From Streptomyces sp. ISL-87 (GTDB lineage Bacteria; Actinomycetota; Actinomycetes; Streptomycetales; Streptomycetaceae): 34,097 nt of DNA. Location of the stretch: positions 1 through 34,097 of the forward strand of contig NZ_JAGGOY010000005.1 in the NCBI RefSeq assembly GCF_018614095.1. Direction: 5' to 3'. Both the position numbers and the translations under genes were made by a program. Shown one piece after another: positions 1 to 6,394 of this stretch (the stretch's first letter is position 1; the number at the start of each line of letters is the position of its first letter). Under the pieces are notes generated by a model. That model saw only the letters and a list, made by a program, of their open reading frames with translations, searched no databases and was not told where the DNA came from.

Positions 1-188
1 TGCCTGCAAGCATCACCCGAAGGCGACCTCACAGGTCTTTTTCAAAGGAACCTCATCCACCGAAGTGGACGGGGTATCAACTTCTGGCGTTGATTTTTGG
101 CACGCTGTTGAGTTCTCAAGGAACGGACGCTTCCTTTGTACTCACCCTCGCGGGCTTTCCTCCGGGCTTTCGTTCTGTGTTCTTGCGT
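1..188 (-). other. 16S rRNA leader (5' part of a pre-rRNA transcript)
   Basis: Read on the minus strand, 71-130 contains the stretch CCTTGAGAACTCAACAGCG followed by TGCC and AAAAATCAACGCC, which I recognise as the conserved leader that precedes 16S rRNA in Streptomyces rrn operons. It probably includes the antitermination boxes. Further toward the left edge a small hairpin, TCCAC-TTCG-GTGGA, lies at 57-70, and the sequence continues toward the expected RNase III processing stem. The mature 16S gene should begin shortly left of base 1. No protein gene is supported on either strand here. Confidence 0.82.
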
Positions 189-193
189 TTCCG

Positions 194-199
194 ACTCTA
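194..199 (-). promoter_or_regulatory. Possible downstream rrn promoter, -10 element
   Basis: TAGAGT on the minus strand, just upstream of the conserved leader, is a typical Streptomyces -10. No good -35 lies at the right spacing, so this is only a candidate for one of the additional tandem rrn promoters. Confidence 0.3.
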
Positions 200-453
200 T
201 CAGACTCTTTCGGGCCTGACTCCCAGTCAGCGGGTTTTGCCTTCCGGGCTGTTGGGCCCTTCCGACGAGTGAGACAGTAGCGGATTCCCTGCCCCCGAAC
301 CTAATCGGCGACTGCGTCCTGGAACGCGGATTCCTCATTCGCAAATACGCATGAAAACAAGACGACACAGTGCGTCGTTCGTTCGAATGTGTGGTGCGGA
401 ATGGCTGTCCGGGGACCGACCGGGGTCGGCGCTCACTTCGGACAACTCGAAGA

Positions 454-482
454 ACCTTACGGACTACGCACACGTGTGTCAA
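454..482 (-). promoter_or_regulatory. Vegetative (HrdB-type) promoter of the rRNA operon
   Basis: On the minus strand a perfect -35 TTGACA (477-482) is followed after 17 bases by TAAGGT (454-459). It lies about 350 bases upstream of the conserved 16S leader and reads toward it. This is the strongest sigma-70 match in the window and fits a stable-RNA promoter. Streptomyces rrn operons usually have several tandem promoters. Confidence 0.82.
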
Positions 483-516
483 CCCTGGTGCAGGCGTCAC
501 CCGGAGGGCGCTGCTG

Positions 517-582
517 GGGAGCTACCAGCACGTGGAGCTGACCCGGGATCTGGCGGTGCGGTTCAACCAGCGGTACGGGTAA
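517..582 (+). pseudogene. Remnant of a tryptophanyl-tRNA synthetase gene
   Basis: The plus strand encodes GSYQHVELTRDLAVRFNQRY followed by G and a TAA stop. This closely resembles the internal TrpRS block that contains QHxELTRDxAxRFNxRYG. In intact enzymes it lies mid-protein, after the nucleotide-binding signature and before the KMSKS loop. Neither the HIGH-like nor the KMSKS signature nor the flanking Rossmann parts is present nearby, and upstream sequence is the rrn promoter. I read it as a decayed fragment of about 22 codons. Some Streptomyces carry an auxiliary, indolmycin-resistant trpRS near proC (from memory, SCO3334), so it may be the relic of that gene. The match rests on motif recall, not on an alignment. 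Confidence 0.6.
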
Positions 583-589
583 CGGGAGA

Positions 590-613
590 GGGGCCCCGCT
601 CGCGCGGGGCCCC
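590..613 (-). terminator. Terminator hairpin after proC
   Basis: GGGGCCCCGC (590-599) pairs perfectly with GCGGGGCCCC (604-613) around a four-base loop, starting 5 bases past the proC stop. There is no U-tract, which is usual for Streptomyces terminators. Confidence 0.7.
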
Positions 614-618
614 GTACC

Positions 619-1428
619 TCAGCTGTTGCCGGAGGCGAGTTCGCGGCTGCGGTCGCGGGCGGCTTCGAGGGCGGCGATCAGGGCTGCCCGGACTCCGTGC
701 TTCTCCAGCTCCACGATGGCGTTGATGGTCGTGCCCGCCGGAGAGGTGACGGCCTCGCGGAGTTTGACCGGGTGCTCGCCGCTGTCGCGGAGCATCACGG
801 CGGCGCCGATGGCGGCCTGGACGATCAGGTCGTGGGCCTGGGCGCGGGGCAGGCCCAGGAGGATGCCCGCATCGGTCATGGCTTCGACGAGGAAGTAGAA
901 GTAGGCCGGACCGGAGCCGGAGAGGGCGGTGGCGGCGTCCTGCTGGGACTCGGGGACACGCAGGGTCTTGCCGACGCCGCCGAAGATCTCCTCGGTGTGG
1001 AGGAGGTGCTCGGCGGTGGCGTGGCTGCCGGCCGAGATGACGGACATGGCCTCGTCGACGAGGGCGGGCGTGTTCGTCATGACGCGCACGACGGGGGTGC
1101 CGGGGGCGAGCCGCTCCTCGAAGAAGGAGGTGGGGATGCCGGCGGCGCCGCTGATGACCAGGCGGTCGGCGGGGACGTGCGGGGCGAGCTCGTCGAGCAG
1201 CTTGCCCATGTCCTGCGGCTTGACGGTGAGGATGAGGGTGTCCGCGCGCTTGGCGGCCTCGGCGTTGCTGACGGCCTCGACGCCGTAGCGGGTGTGCAGT
1301 TCCTCGGCGCGTTCGGGGCGGCGGGCGGTGACGAGGAGCTTCGCGGCGGGCCAGCCGCCGCGGATCATCCCGCTGAGCAGGGCCTCGCCGATCTTGCCGG
1401 TACCGAGGACGGCGACTGTCTGGGTCAT
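619..1428 (-). CDS. proC: Pyrroline-5-carboxylate reductase
   Basis: Catalyses NAD(P)H-dependent reduction of 1-pyrroline-5-carboxylate to L-proline, the last step of proline synthesis, in the cytoplasm. The 269-residue protein has the family's usual length. It opens with a Rossmann dinucleotide-binding loop (AVLGTGKIGEAL, residues 5-16), then the TVKPQ region near 70. The C-terminal dimerisation domain carries the ProC signature around ALSGSGPAYFYFLVEAM and ends with the SPAGTT segment. I chose the ATG at 1428 because GAGGG lies just upstream and the fold begins immediately; the longer open frame upstream is not ProC-like. A hairpin terminator follows. The exporter genes upstream read the same way but are separated by about 75 bases, so co-transcription is possible but not shown. 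Confidence 0.96.
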   Translation of the reverse strand: MTQTVAVLGTGKIGEALLSGMIRGGWPAAKLLVTARRPERAEELHTRYGVEAVSNAEAAKRADTLILTVKPQDMGKLLDELAPHVPADRLVISGAAGIPTSFFEERLAPGTPVVRVMTNTPALVDEAMSVISAGSHATAEHLLHTEEIFGGVGKTLRVPESQQDAATALSGSGPAYFYFLVEAMTDAGILLGLPRAQAHDLIVQAAIGAAVMLRDSGEHPVKLREAVTSPAGTTINAIVELEKHGVRAALIAALEAARDRSRELASGNS

Positions 1429-1474
1429 GCCCTCATCTTCGCACTCGGGCGGGGAACGGCGAGGTGCTGTCCGT

Positions 1475-1516
1475 AGTGCGGTCAGGGGGTGCGGCAGTGC
1501 GGTCAGGGGGTGCGGC
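1475..1516. repeat. 21-bp tandem duplication across a stop codon
   Basis: Two perfect, abutting 21-bp copies occupy 1475-1495 and 1496-1516. The right copy contains the last codons and stop of the exporter permease (minus strand), so the left copy repeats the same end, including a second in-frame TGA, just past the gene. Confidence 0.85.
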
Positions 1517-2264
1517 GGCGCAGGGTGGCCGCGCCGAGGGCGAGGACGAGCAGGGCGCAGGCGGCGACGACGACGGCGTCCCGGATGAAGTCGGCGGTCA
1601 TGTCGGTGTGGGTGAGGACCTGGGTCATGCCGTCGACGGCGTAGGACATGGGCAGGACGTTGGAGAGGCCTTCGAGGACGGGCTGCATGGTGTTGCGTGC
1701 GGCGAAGAGTCCGCACAGCAGGAGCTGGGGGAAGATCACCGCCGGCATGAACTGGACGGCCTGGAACTCGGAGGCGGCGAAGGCGGAGACGAACAGGCCC
1801 AGTGCTGTACCGAGCAGCGCGTCGAGCAGGGCGACGAGCAGGAGCAGCCACGGGGAGCCGACGACGTCGAGGCCGAGGAGCCAGAGGGCGACGCCGGTGG
1901 CGAGCAGGGACTGGACGACCGCCATGGCGCCGAAGGCGAGGGCGTAGCCGGCGATGAGGTCGCCCTTGCCGAGCGGCATGGCGAGGAGTCGTTCGAGGGT
2001 GCCGGAGGTGCGCTCGCGCAGGGTCGCGATGGAGGTGATCAGGAACATCGTGATGAGGGGGAAGATGCCGAGGAGGCTGGCGCCGATGCTGTTGAAGGTC
2101 TGCGGGCTGCCGTCGAAGACGTAGCGCAGCAGGACCAGCATCAGTACGGGGACCAGCACCATCAGCGCGATGGAGCGCGGGTCGTGGCGGAGCTGGCGCA
2201 GGACGCGGGCCGCGGTGGCGGTGGTGCGGGCGGGGTTCATGAGGGTGTTCGGCGCGGTGCTCAT
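1503..2264 (-). CDS. ABC-2 type exporter, permease subunit
   Basis: Membrane half of an ABC exporter of the daunorubicin-resistance/ABC-2 kind. The 253-residue protein has about six hydrophobic segments: one near residues 32-48, then after the conserved loop with LRERTSGTLERLLAMPLG (about 85-102) a run of helices to the C-terminus (VVVAACALLVLALGAATL). The LRERxxGTxERL loop is the hallmark ABC-2 coupling region. The ATG at 2264 overlaps the stop of the ATPase gene by four bases (ATGA), so the two are translationally coupled and form one operon. The substrate cannot be told from sequence; drugs, lipids or peptides are all possible. The stop lies in the right copy of a 21-bp tandem duplication. 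Confidence 0.9.
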   Translation of the reverse strand: MSTAPNTLMNPARTTATAARVLRQLRHDPRSIALMVLVPVLMLVLLRYVFDGSPQTFNSIGASLLGIFPLITMFLITSIATLRERTSGTLERLLAMPLGKGDLIAGYALAFGAMAVVQSLLATGVALWLLGLDVVGSPWLLLLVALLDALLGTALGLFVSAFAASEFQAVQFMPAVIFPQLLLCGLFAARNTMQPVLEGLSNVLPMSYAVDGMTQVLTHTDMTADFIRDAVVVAACALLVLALGAATLRRRTP

Positions 2265-3058
2265 CGGGTCTCCCGGGCGGCCTTGACGTTGGCTTCGTCG
2301 ACGAGGCGGAGGAAGGCCTCCTCGACGGTGGCGGAGTCGGTGCGGGTGCGGAGGGCGTCGGGGGTGTCCTGGGCGAGGATGCGGCCGTCGCGCATGAGGA
2401 GCAGGTCGTGGCAGCGCTCGGCCTCGTCCATGACGTGCGAGGAGACGAGGAGGGTGGCGCCCCGGGTGGCGGCGAGCTCGTGGAAGAGGTTCCACAGGTC
2501 GCGGCGCAGGACGGGGTCGAGGCCGACGGTGGGTTCGTCGAGGACGAGGAGTTCGGGGGTGCCGAGGAGGGCGACGGCGAGGGAGACGCGGCTGCGCTGG
2601 CCGCCGGAGAGGTTTCCGGCGAGGACGGTGGTGTGGGTGGTGAGGTCGACGTCGGTGATGACGCGGGTCACGGCGTCGGCGCGGCGGTCGGCGGCGGCCC
2701 GGCCGGGGTCGAGGACGGCGGCGAAGTAGTCGAGGTTCTGCCGGACGGTGAGGTCGTCGTAGACGGAGGACGCCTGGGTGACGTAGCCGATGCGGGAGCG
2801 GAGCTCGGGGCGGCCGGCGGGGCGGCCGAGGACGTCGAGGGTGCCGGTGACGTGGGCCTGGGTGCCGACGATGGCGCGCATGAGGGTGGATTTTCCGCAG
2901 CCGGAGGGGCCGAGGAGGCCGGTGATACGGCCGCGGGGGACATCGAAGTCGATGGCGTCGAGGACGGTGCGGGGGTGGCGGCCGGTGCCGCGGCGGACGG
3001 TCAGGCCGCGGGCGTGCACGGCGGCCGGGACTCCCTGGGCGGCCTGGTTATTCATCAT
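2261..3058 (-). CDS. ABC transporter, ATP-binding subunit
   Basis: Cytoplasmic ATPase that powers the ABC-2 permease encoded immediately downstream. The 265-residue protein shows Walker A (GLLGPSGCGKSTLMRAI), Q-loop (GYVTQASSVYDDLTV), signature (NLSGGQRSRVSLAVALL), Walker B (ELLVLDEPTVGLDP) and H-loop (LLVSSHVMDEAERC), in the right order. This resembles DrrA-type drug exporters. Two ATGs stand in tandem at 3058 and 3055. No Shine-Dalgarno sequence precedes them, and a -10 hexamer ends 7 bases upstream, so the mRNA is probably leaderless. A palindromic operator covers the -10 and start codons, implying repression by a TetR-, MarR- or GntR-like protein. No such regulator lies next to it; the nearest TetR gene is 5 kb away at 8381. 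Confidence 0.94.
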   Translation of the reverse strand: MMNNQAAQGVPAAVHARGLTVRRGTGRHPRTVLDAIDFDVPRGRITGLLGPSGCGKSTLMRAIVGTQAHVTGTLDVLGRPAGRPELRSRIGYVTQASSVYDDLTVRQNLDYFAAVLDPGRAAADRRADAVTRVITDVDLTTHTTVLAGNLSGGQRSRVSLAVALLGTPELLVLDEPTVGLDPVLRRDLWNLFHELAATRGATLLVSSHVMDEAERCHDLLLMRDGRILAQDTPDALRTRTDSATVEEAFLRLVDEANVKAARETR

Positions 3059-3095
3059 GCGATGAATAATGCTCCTGGCTGTGCCGGGGCGTCAA
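3048..3095 (-). promoter_or_regulatory. Promoter and palindromic operator of the ABC exporter operon
   Basis: On the minus strand TTGACG (3090-3095), an 18-base spacer and CATTAT (3066-3071) form a sigma-70-like promoter. The start ATG follows the -10 by 7 bases. A perfect inverted repeat, TTATTCATC (3048-3056), ATGC, GATGAATAA (3061-3069), spans the -10 and the first codons. A repressor here would block both polymerase binding and the very start of the message. Confidence 0.75.
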
Positions 3096-3164
3096 CCGGC
3101 CGGGCGGGTGAGGGGTCGTTGGTGCTCGGGGCCGGTGGTTGGGGCCGGCCGTTGGGACTCGGGG

Positions 3165-3707
3165 CTACCTCTTGCGCTTGGGGCGGCGCGCGGCCGGGTT
3201 GCCTGTACGGGATCTGCGGCGGCGGGCGAATTCGGCCTTGGCGCGCTCGTACTCGGCGCGGCGCAGCTTCTCGCCGGGGGCTTCGGAGAAGCAGCGGAGG
3301 AAGTACGCGATGAGGGAGCCGATGAAACCGATCGCCTTAAGGCCCTTGAGGGCGGCCTCGTCGGAGGACGGGGCGGGGCGGCGGCTGAAGGACTCCCACG
3401 TCTTGGCGAAGGCGATGGAACTGGCGATCGCGAAGAGGACGACGACGGAGATGCTGAGGAACGAGCCGACGTTGCCGATCTCCAGGCCCTCGTAGGCGAG
3501 CCGGAGCAGCACGGCGGCGGCTACGGCGGTGACGAGGGAGCCGGCGGCGACGGCGGCGCGGCGCAGCGGGTAGCCCCCGTCGTGGTTCACCCAGGTGGTG
3601 CCGAAGAAGCGGATCGGCTCGGGCTGGGGCCCGGCGGGGGCCTCGGCCTGGCCTTGGGCCCGGGCGGCCGGCTCGGCCGGGGTCTGGTCTCGCTGGTCGT
3701 CGCTCAC
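3165..3707 (-). CDS. Small integral membrane protein of unknown function
   Basis: I do not recognise a named family. The 180-residue product begins with a hydrophilic, Pro/Ala/Gln-rich cytoplasmic stretch. Then come two clear transmembrane segments (about 50-70, VAAGSLVTAVAAAVLLRLAYEG split by polar ends, and about 80-100, LSISVVVLFAIASSIAFA). A weaker hydrophobic stretch follows near IGFIGSLIAYFL, and the tail is strongly basic (RRRRSR to RPKRKR). The arrangement suggests an inner-membrane protein with cytoplasmic ends. The GTG at 3707 is preceded at 7 bases by GATAAT and has no Shine-Dalgarno sequence, so it is probably leaderless. It stands alone between the exporter operon and the SH3 gene, all on the minus strand. 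Confidence 0.75.
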   Translation of the reverse strand: MSDDQRDQTPAEPAARAQGQAEAPAGPQPEPIRFFGTTWVNHDGGYPLRRAAVAAGSLVTAVAAAVLLRLAYEGLEIGNVGSFLSISVVVLFAIASSIAFAKTWESFSRRPAPSSDEAALKGLKAIGFIGSLIAYFLRCFSEAPGEKLRRAEYERAKAEFARRRRSRTGNPAARRPKRKR

Positions 3708-3714
3708 ATCAGCG

Positions 3715-3720
3715 ATTATC
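3715..3720 (-). promoter_or_regulatory. -10 element for a leaderless start
   Basis: GATAAT on the minus strand ends 7 bases before the GTG at 3707. No Shine-Dalgarno sequence is present and the -35 is weak. Confidence 0.5.
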
Positions 3721-3779
3721 CCCCGCCGGGCCGGCCCGGTCCGGGTTGTCTCACCTGGCAGACCGGTGACGGTGACCGG

Positions 3780-4085
3780 TCAGATGGCGCAGCGGGTGGC
3801 GACGTAGCCGTCGACGCCCGTCTTCACGTACGAGTCGGCGACGAAGAGGCCGTTGCCGATGCAGTCCCAGATGTTCGACGTGCCGTACGGGCCGGTGATC
3901 CACTCGCCCGGCGTCTGGCAGTGAATGGTCACGCTCGCCCCGTAGGGCAGGACCTTTTCGATCGAGTAATTGGTTCCCGGGCCACTGCGGACATTCACCC
4001 GGTAGCCCGGAGCAACCGGATATGTCTGATACCCGGAACCCGATGTGACGGTCTCGACTTGGCTGGAATCGTTCTCAACAGACAT
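3780..4085 (-). CDS. Small bacterial SH3-domain protein
   Basis: A 101-residue protein whose residues from about 20 look like a bacterial SH3 (SH3b) domain. The segment YRVNVRSGPGTNYSIEKVLP carries the typical VRSGPGTxYxxxxxLxxG signature, followed by VTIHCQTPGEW. Four cysteines could form disulphides (near 55, 74 and 99 among others), as in exported proteins. There is no obvious N-terminal signal peptide; the first 20 residues are polar. SH3b domains often bind peptidoglycan or other cell-surface polymers, but here the role is inference. The ATG at 4085 has a good GGGGAG Shine-Dalgarno sequence about 8 bases upstream. It lies divergent to the kinase gene at 4192. Confidence 0.78.
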   Translation of the reverse strand: MSVENDSSQVETVTSGSGYQTYPVAPGYRVNVRSGPGTNYSIEKVLPYGASVTIHCQTPGEWITGPYGTSNIWDCIGNGLFVADSYVKTGVDGYVATRCAI

Positions 4086-4141
4086 GTGGAATCTCCCCCC
4101 GTGGGCGTTGCCCTGCGCAACTCGCGCAGGGTAGCAGGACC

Positions 4142-4172
4142 TTGGATATTCGCATGAGCCATCGACTAGGCT
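4142..4172 (+). promoter_or_regulatory. Possible promoter of the Ser/Thr kinase gene
   Basis: TTGGAT (4142-4147) and TAGGCT (4167-4172) are 19 bases apart, 20 bases before the GTG start. The spacer is long, so the assignment is tentative. Confidence 0.35.
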
Positions 4173-4191
4173 CCGGCGGGGGTGGTGAGCG

Positions 4192-6360
4192 GTGCATTCG
4201 CTGCGGGCGGATTACGTGGGATTTCCGGAATATGCCGGGCAGTACCGGCTCGAGTCCGTCCTTGGCTCCGGCGGGATGGGCGTCGTCCACCTGGCCACGT
4301 CCGGCTCGGGGCTGAAACTCGCCGTCAAGATCGTGCACCCCGAGCACGCGGTGGACCCTGAATTCCGGGCCCGGTTCCGGCAGGAGGTCGAGGCCGCCCG
4401 GCGGGTGAGCGGGGCGTTCACCGCGCCCGTGGTGGACGCGGATCCGGATGCCGAGCGGCCGTGGATGGCCACCCTGTTCATCGACTCCCCCACGCTCGCC
4501 GAGCGGGTACGGGAGAAGGTGCTGGACCCCCCGGAACTGACGCGGCTCGCCGCCGGGCTGGCGGAGGCCCTGCGGGACATCCACCGGGCGGGGGTCGTGC
4601 ACCGGGATCTCAAGCCCAGCAATGTGCTGATGGCGCCGGACGGGGTGCGGGTCATCGACTTCGGGATCTCGCGGCCCGCCGACAGCGATCTGCGGACGGA
4701 GACGGGGAAGCTGATCGGGACTCCGCCGTACATGGCGCCCGAGCAGTTCCAGCGGCCTCGCGACGTGGGCACGGCCGCCGATGTGTTCGCCCTGGGTGCG
4801 GTGCTGGTGCACGCGGCGACCGGGCGGGGGCCGTTCGACTCCGACAGCCACTACCTGGTGGCGTATCAGGTGGTGCACAGCGAGCCCGATCTGACCGGGC
4901 TGCCGCCTCGGCTCGCACCCGTCGTCGCGCGCTGCTTGGCGAAGGACCCGGCGGAGCGGCCCACGGCCGACGCCCTGATCGCCGAGATGCGGGCGGTCGC
5001 GTATCCGACCGGCGAGGACACGCAGGCGTTCATCCCGCAGCCGCGGCGGCCGGTGGAGCCGGACGAGCCGGAAGAGGCCACGCACCGCCGGGAACGGATC
5101 ACCGCCGAGCCGTCGCCCGGGCCGGCCGGGCCGGCCGGGCGCCGGACAACCAGGCGCAGGACCACCGGGCGCCAGCGCAAGGCGGCCGCGGCGGCGGGGC
5201 TCGGGCTGCTGCTCGCGGGCGGGGCGGCCGCCGGGTACCTGCGATTCGGGGCGGCCGCGGAGCCCTCGGGGCAGGTCGCCGCGGAGAAGACCGGGCAGCC
5301 GGCAGCGGGGGCGGCGCGCTTCGCGCCCTGGGCGGTGTCCCTGGGCAGCCGCGCATCGGCCTGCTCCTGGGAGTCGGCCCTGTACTGCTCGGGGCCCGGC
5401 CTGGCCGCCGCCCGGCTCGACCCCGAGAACGGCAGGGCGCTGTGGTCGGTGCGAGCGGAGCAAGGGGCGACGAACACCGCCGCTCCGCTCGTCAACGGCG
5501 GGCTCGTGCTCACGGTGCCGGCCGGCAGCGGACTGCTCCGGGCGCTGGATCCCGCGACGGGCGCGGAGCGCTGGAAGCGCAGCCTTCCGCAGGGCGCGAA
5601 GACCGTGCCCGCCGGTACCCGGGTCCTGATCACGAACGCGGACGGGAAGGCCACCGCGCTGGACGCGGCCACGGGGGCCGTGCAGTGGGCGAAGCAGATC
5701 GGCGGGGTGGGCTCCGCATGGGTCACGGGGGCGGTCACGGGAGCGGACCGCCCGGGCGGCTTCCTCTACGTCTGCAGCCCCTCGGCGGACGGAAGGTCGA
5801 CGCAGGTCTCGGAGGTGGACCCGGCGAGCGGGGCGGTGCTTGCACAGGTCCGGGTGGCCGGACTGGTGGAGCCGGTCGGGATGTCGAACAGCGGGCTGTA
5901 CCTCCTGGCAGTCGACGCGGGTCTGATGACCCACGCCGTCATACGCGTCGACTCGCAGTCGCACGCGGTGCGCTCGACCCGGCTGTCCACCCCGTTGCTG
6001 GAGGCGCAGGCGACCGTCGGCCCCGATGGGGTGGCGTATCTCTTCGGCACCTCGGGCGCACTCGTGGCAGTGGGCCGCGACCGGGAGGAATGGCGGCTGG
6101 AGACGGGCGTGACCACGGCCTCCCGTCCTGTGCTCGGCGACGGACGGGTGTACCTCACCGCCCTGGACGGGCGCCTGCTGGCGGTGGACGCCAAGTCCCG
6201 GCGGCTGGTGGGGCAGACGAAGCCCCGGATGGCCGCCGCCGGCGGGCAGACGTACGCCGCGACCCTGCCCGCCCCCGTCGTCGCCGAAGGCCGGGTTTAC
6301 GCCACCGCGCCCGACGGGTCCGTGTTCGCCGTGGACGCCAAGAACCCCGCCGGGTGGTGA
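4192..6360 (+). CDS. Membrane Ser/Thr protein kinase with PQQ-type beta-propeller
   Basis: A Hanks-type (PknB-like) receptor kinase of 722 residues. The kinase domain spans about 18-275: Gly-loop GSGGMG (25-30), catalytic Lys46, HRD at 137-139 with Lys141 and Asn144, DFG at 156-158, and GTPPYMAPE (177-184). All catalytic residues are intact. A Pro/Arg-rich juxtamembrane linker leads to one transmembrane segment (about 325-350, rich in Ala/Gly/Leu). The extracellular part is built of repeated blocks such as ALDPATGAERWKR, ALDAATGAVQWAK and AVDAKSRRLVGQ, typical of PQQ/YVTN beta-propellers, in place of PASTA repeats. It probably senses something outside the cell and phosphorylates cytoplasmic proteins. 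The GTG at 4192 is the first possible start after an in-frame TGA at 4186; GGGGGTGG lies upstream. Confidence 0.93.
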   Translation: MHSLRADYVGFPEYAGQYRLESVLGSGGMGVVHLATSGSGLKLAVKIVHPEHAVDPEFRARFRQEVEAARRVSGAFTAPVVDADPDAERPWMATLFIDSPTLAERVREKVLDPPELTRLAAGLAEALRDIHRAGVVHRDLKPSNVLMAPDGVRVIDFGISRPADSDLRTETGKLIGTPPYMAPEQFQRPRDVGTAADVFALGAVLVHAATGRGPFDSDSHYLVAYQVVHSEPDLTGLPPRLAPVVARCLAKDPAERPTADALIAEMRAVAYPTGEDTQAFIPQPRRPVEPDEPEEATHRRERITAEPSPGPAGPAGRRTTRRRTTGRQRKAAAAAGLGLLLAGGAAAGYLRFGAAAEPSGQVAAEKTGQPAAGAARFAPWAVSLGSRASACSWESALYCSGPGLAAARLDPENGRALWSVRAEQGATNTAAPLVNGGLVLTVPAGSGLLRALDPATGAERWKRSLPQGAKTVPAGTRVLITNADGKATALDAATGAVQWAKQIGGVGSAWVTGAVTGADRPGGFLYVCSPSADGRSTQVSEVDPASGAVLAQVRVAGLVEPVGMSNSGLYLLAVDAGLMTHAVIRVDSQSHAVRSTRLSTPLLEAQATVGPDGVAYLFGTSGALVAVGRDREEWRLETGVTTASRPVLGDGRVYLTALDGRLLAVDAKSRRLVGQTKPRMAAAGGQTYAATLPAPVVAEGRVYATAPDGSVFAVDAKNPAGW

Positions 6361-6377
6361 AATCCCCCGGCGGGGTT
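6343..6377. terminator. Bidirectional terminator between the kinase gene and ilvD
   Basis: AACCCCGCCGG (6343-6353) pairs perfectly with CCGGCGGGGTT (6367-6377). The left arm lies inside the last codons of the kinase gene. The genes are convergent, so one hairpin can serve both. Confidence 0.75.
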
Positions 6378-6394
6378 CGGCGTTGTGCCCGGGG

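Noticed and set aside
1..130. A tRNA gene in the left end
   Set aside because: No cloverleaf or T-arm GGTTCRA box. The sequence is the 16S rRNA leader.
619..1851. A 410-residue minus-strand frame that includes proC
   Set aside because: The first 140 residues are Arg/Pro-rich and lie antisense to or within the exporter permease. ProC homology and a Shine-Dalgarno sequence begin at 1428.
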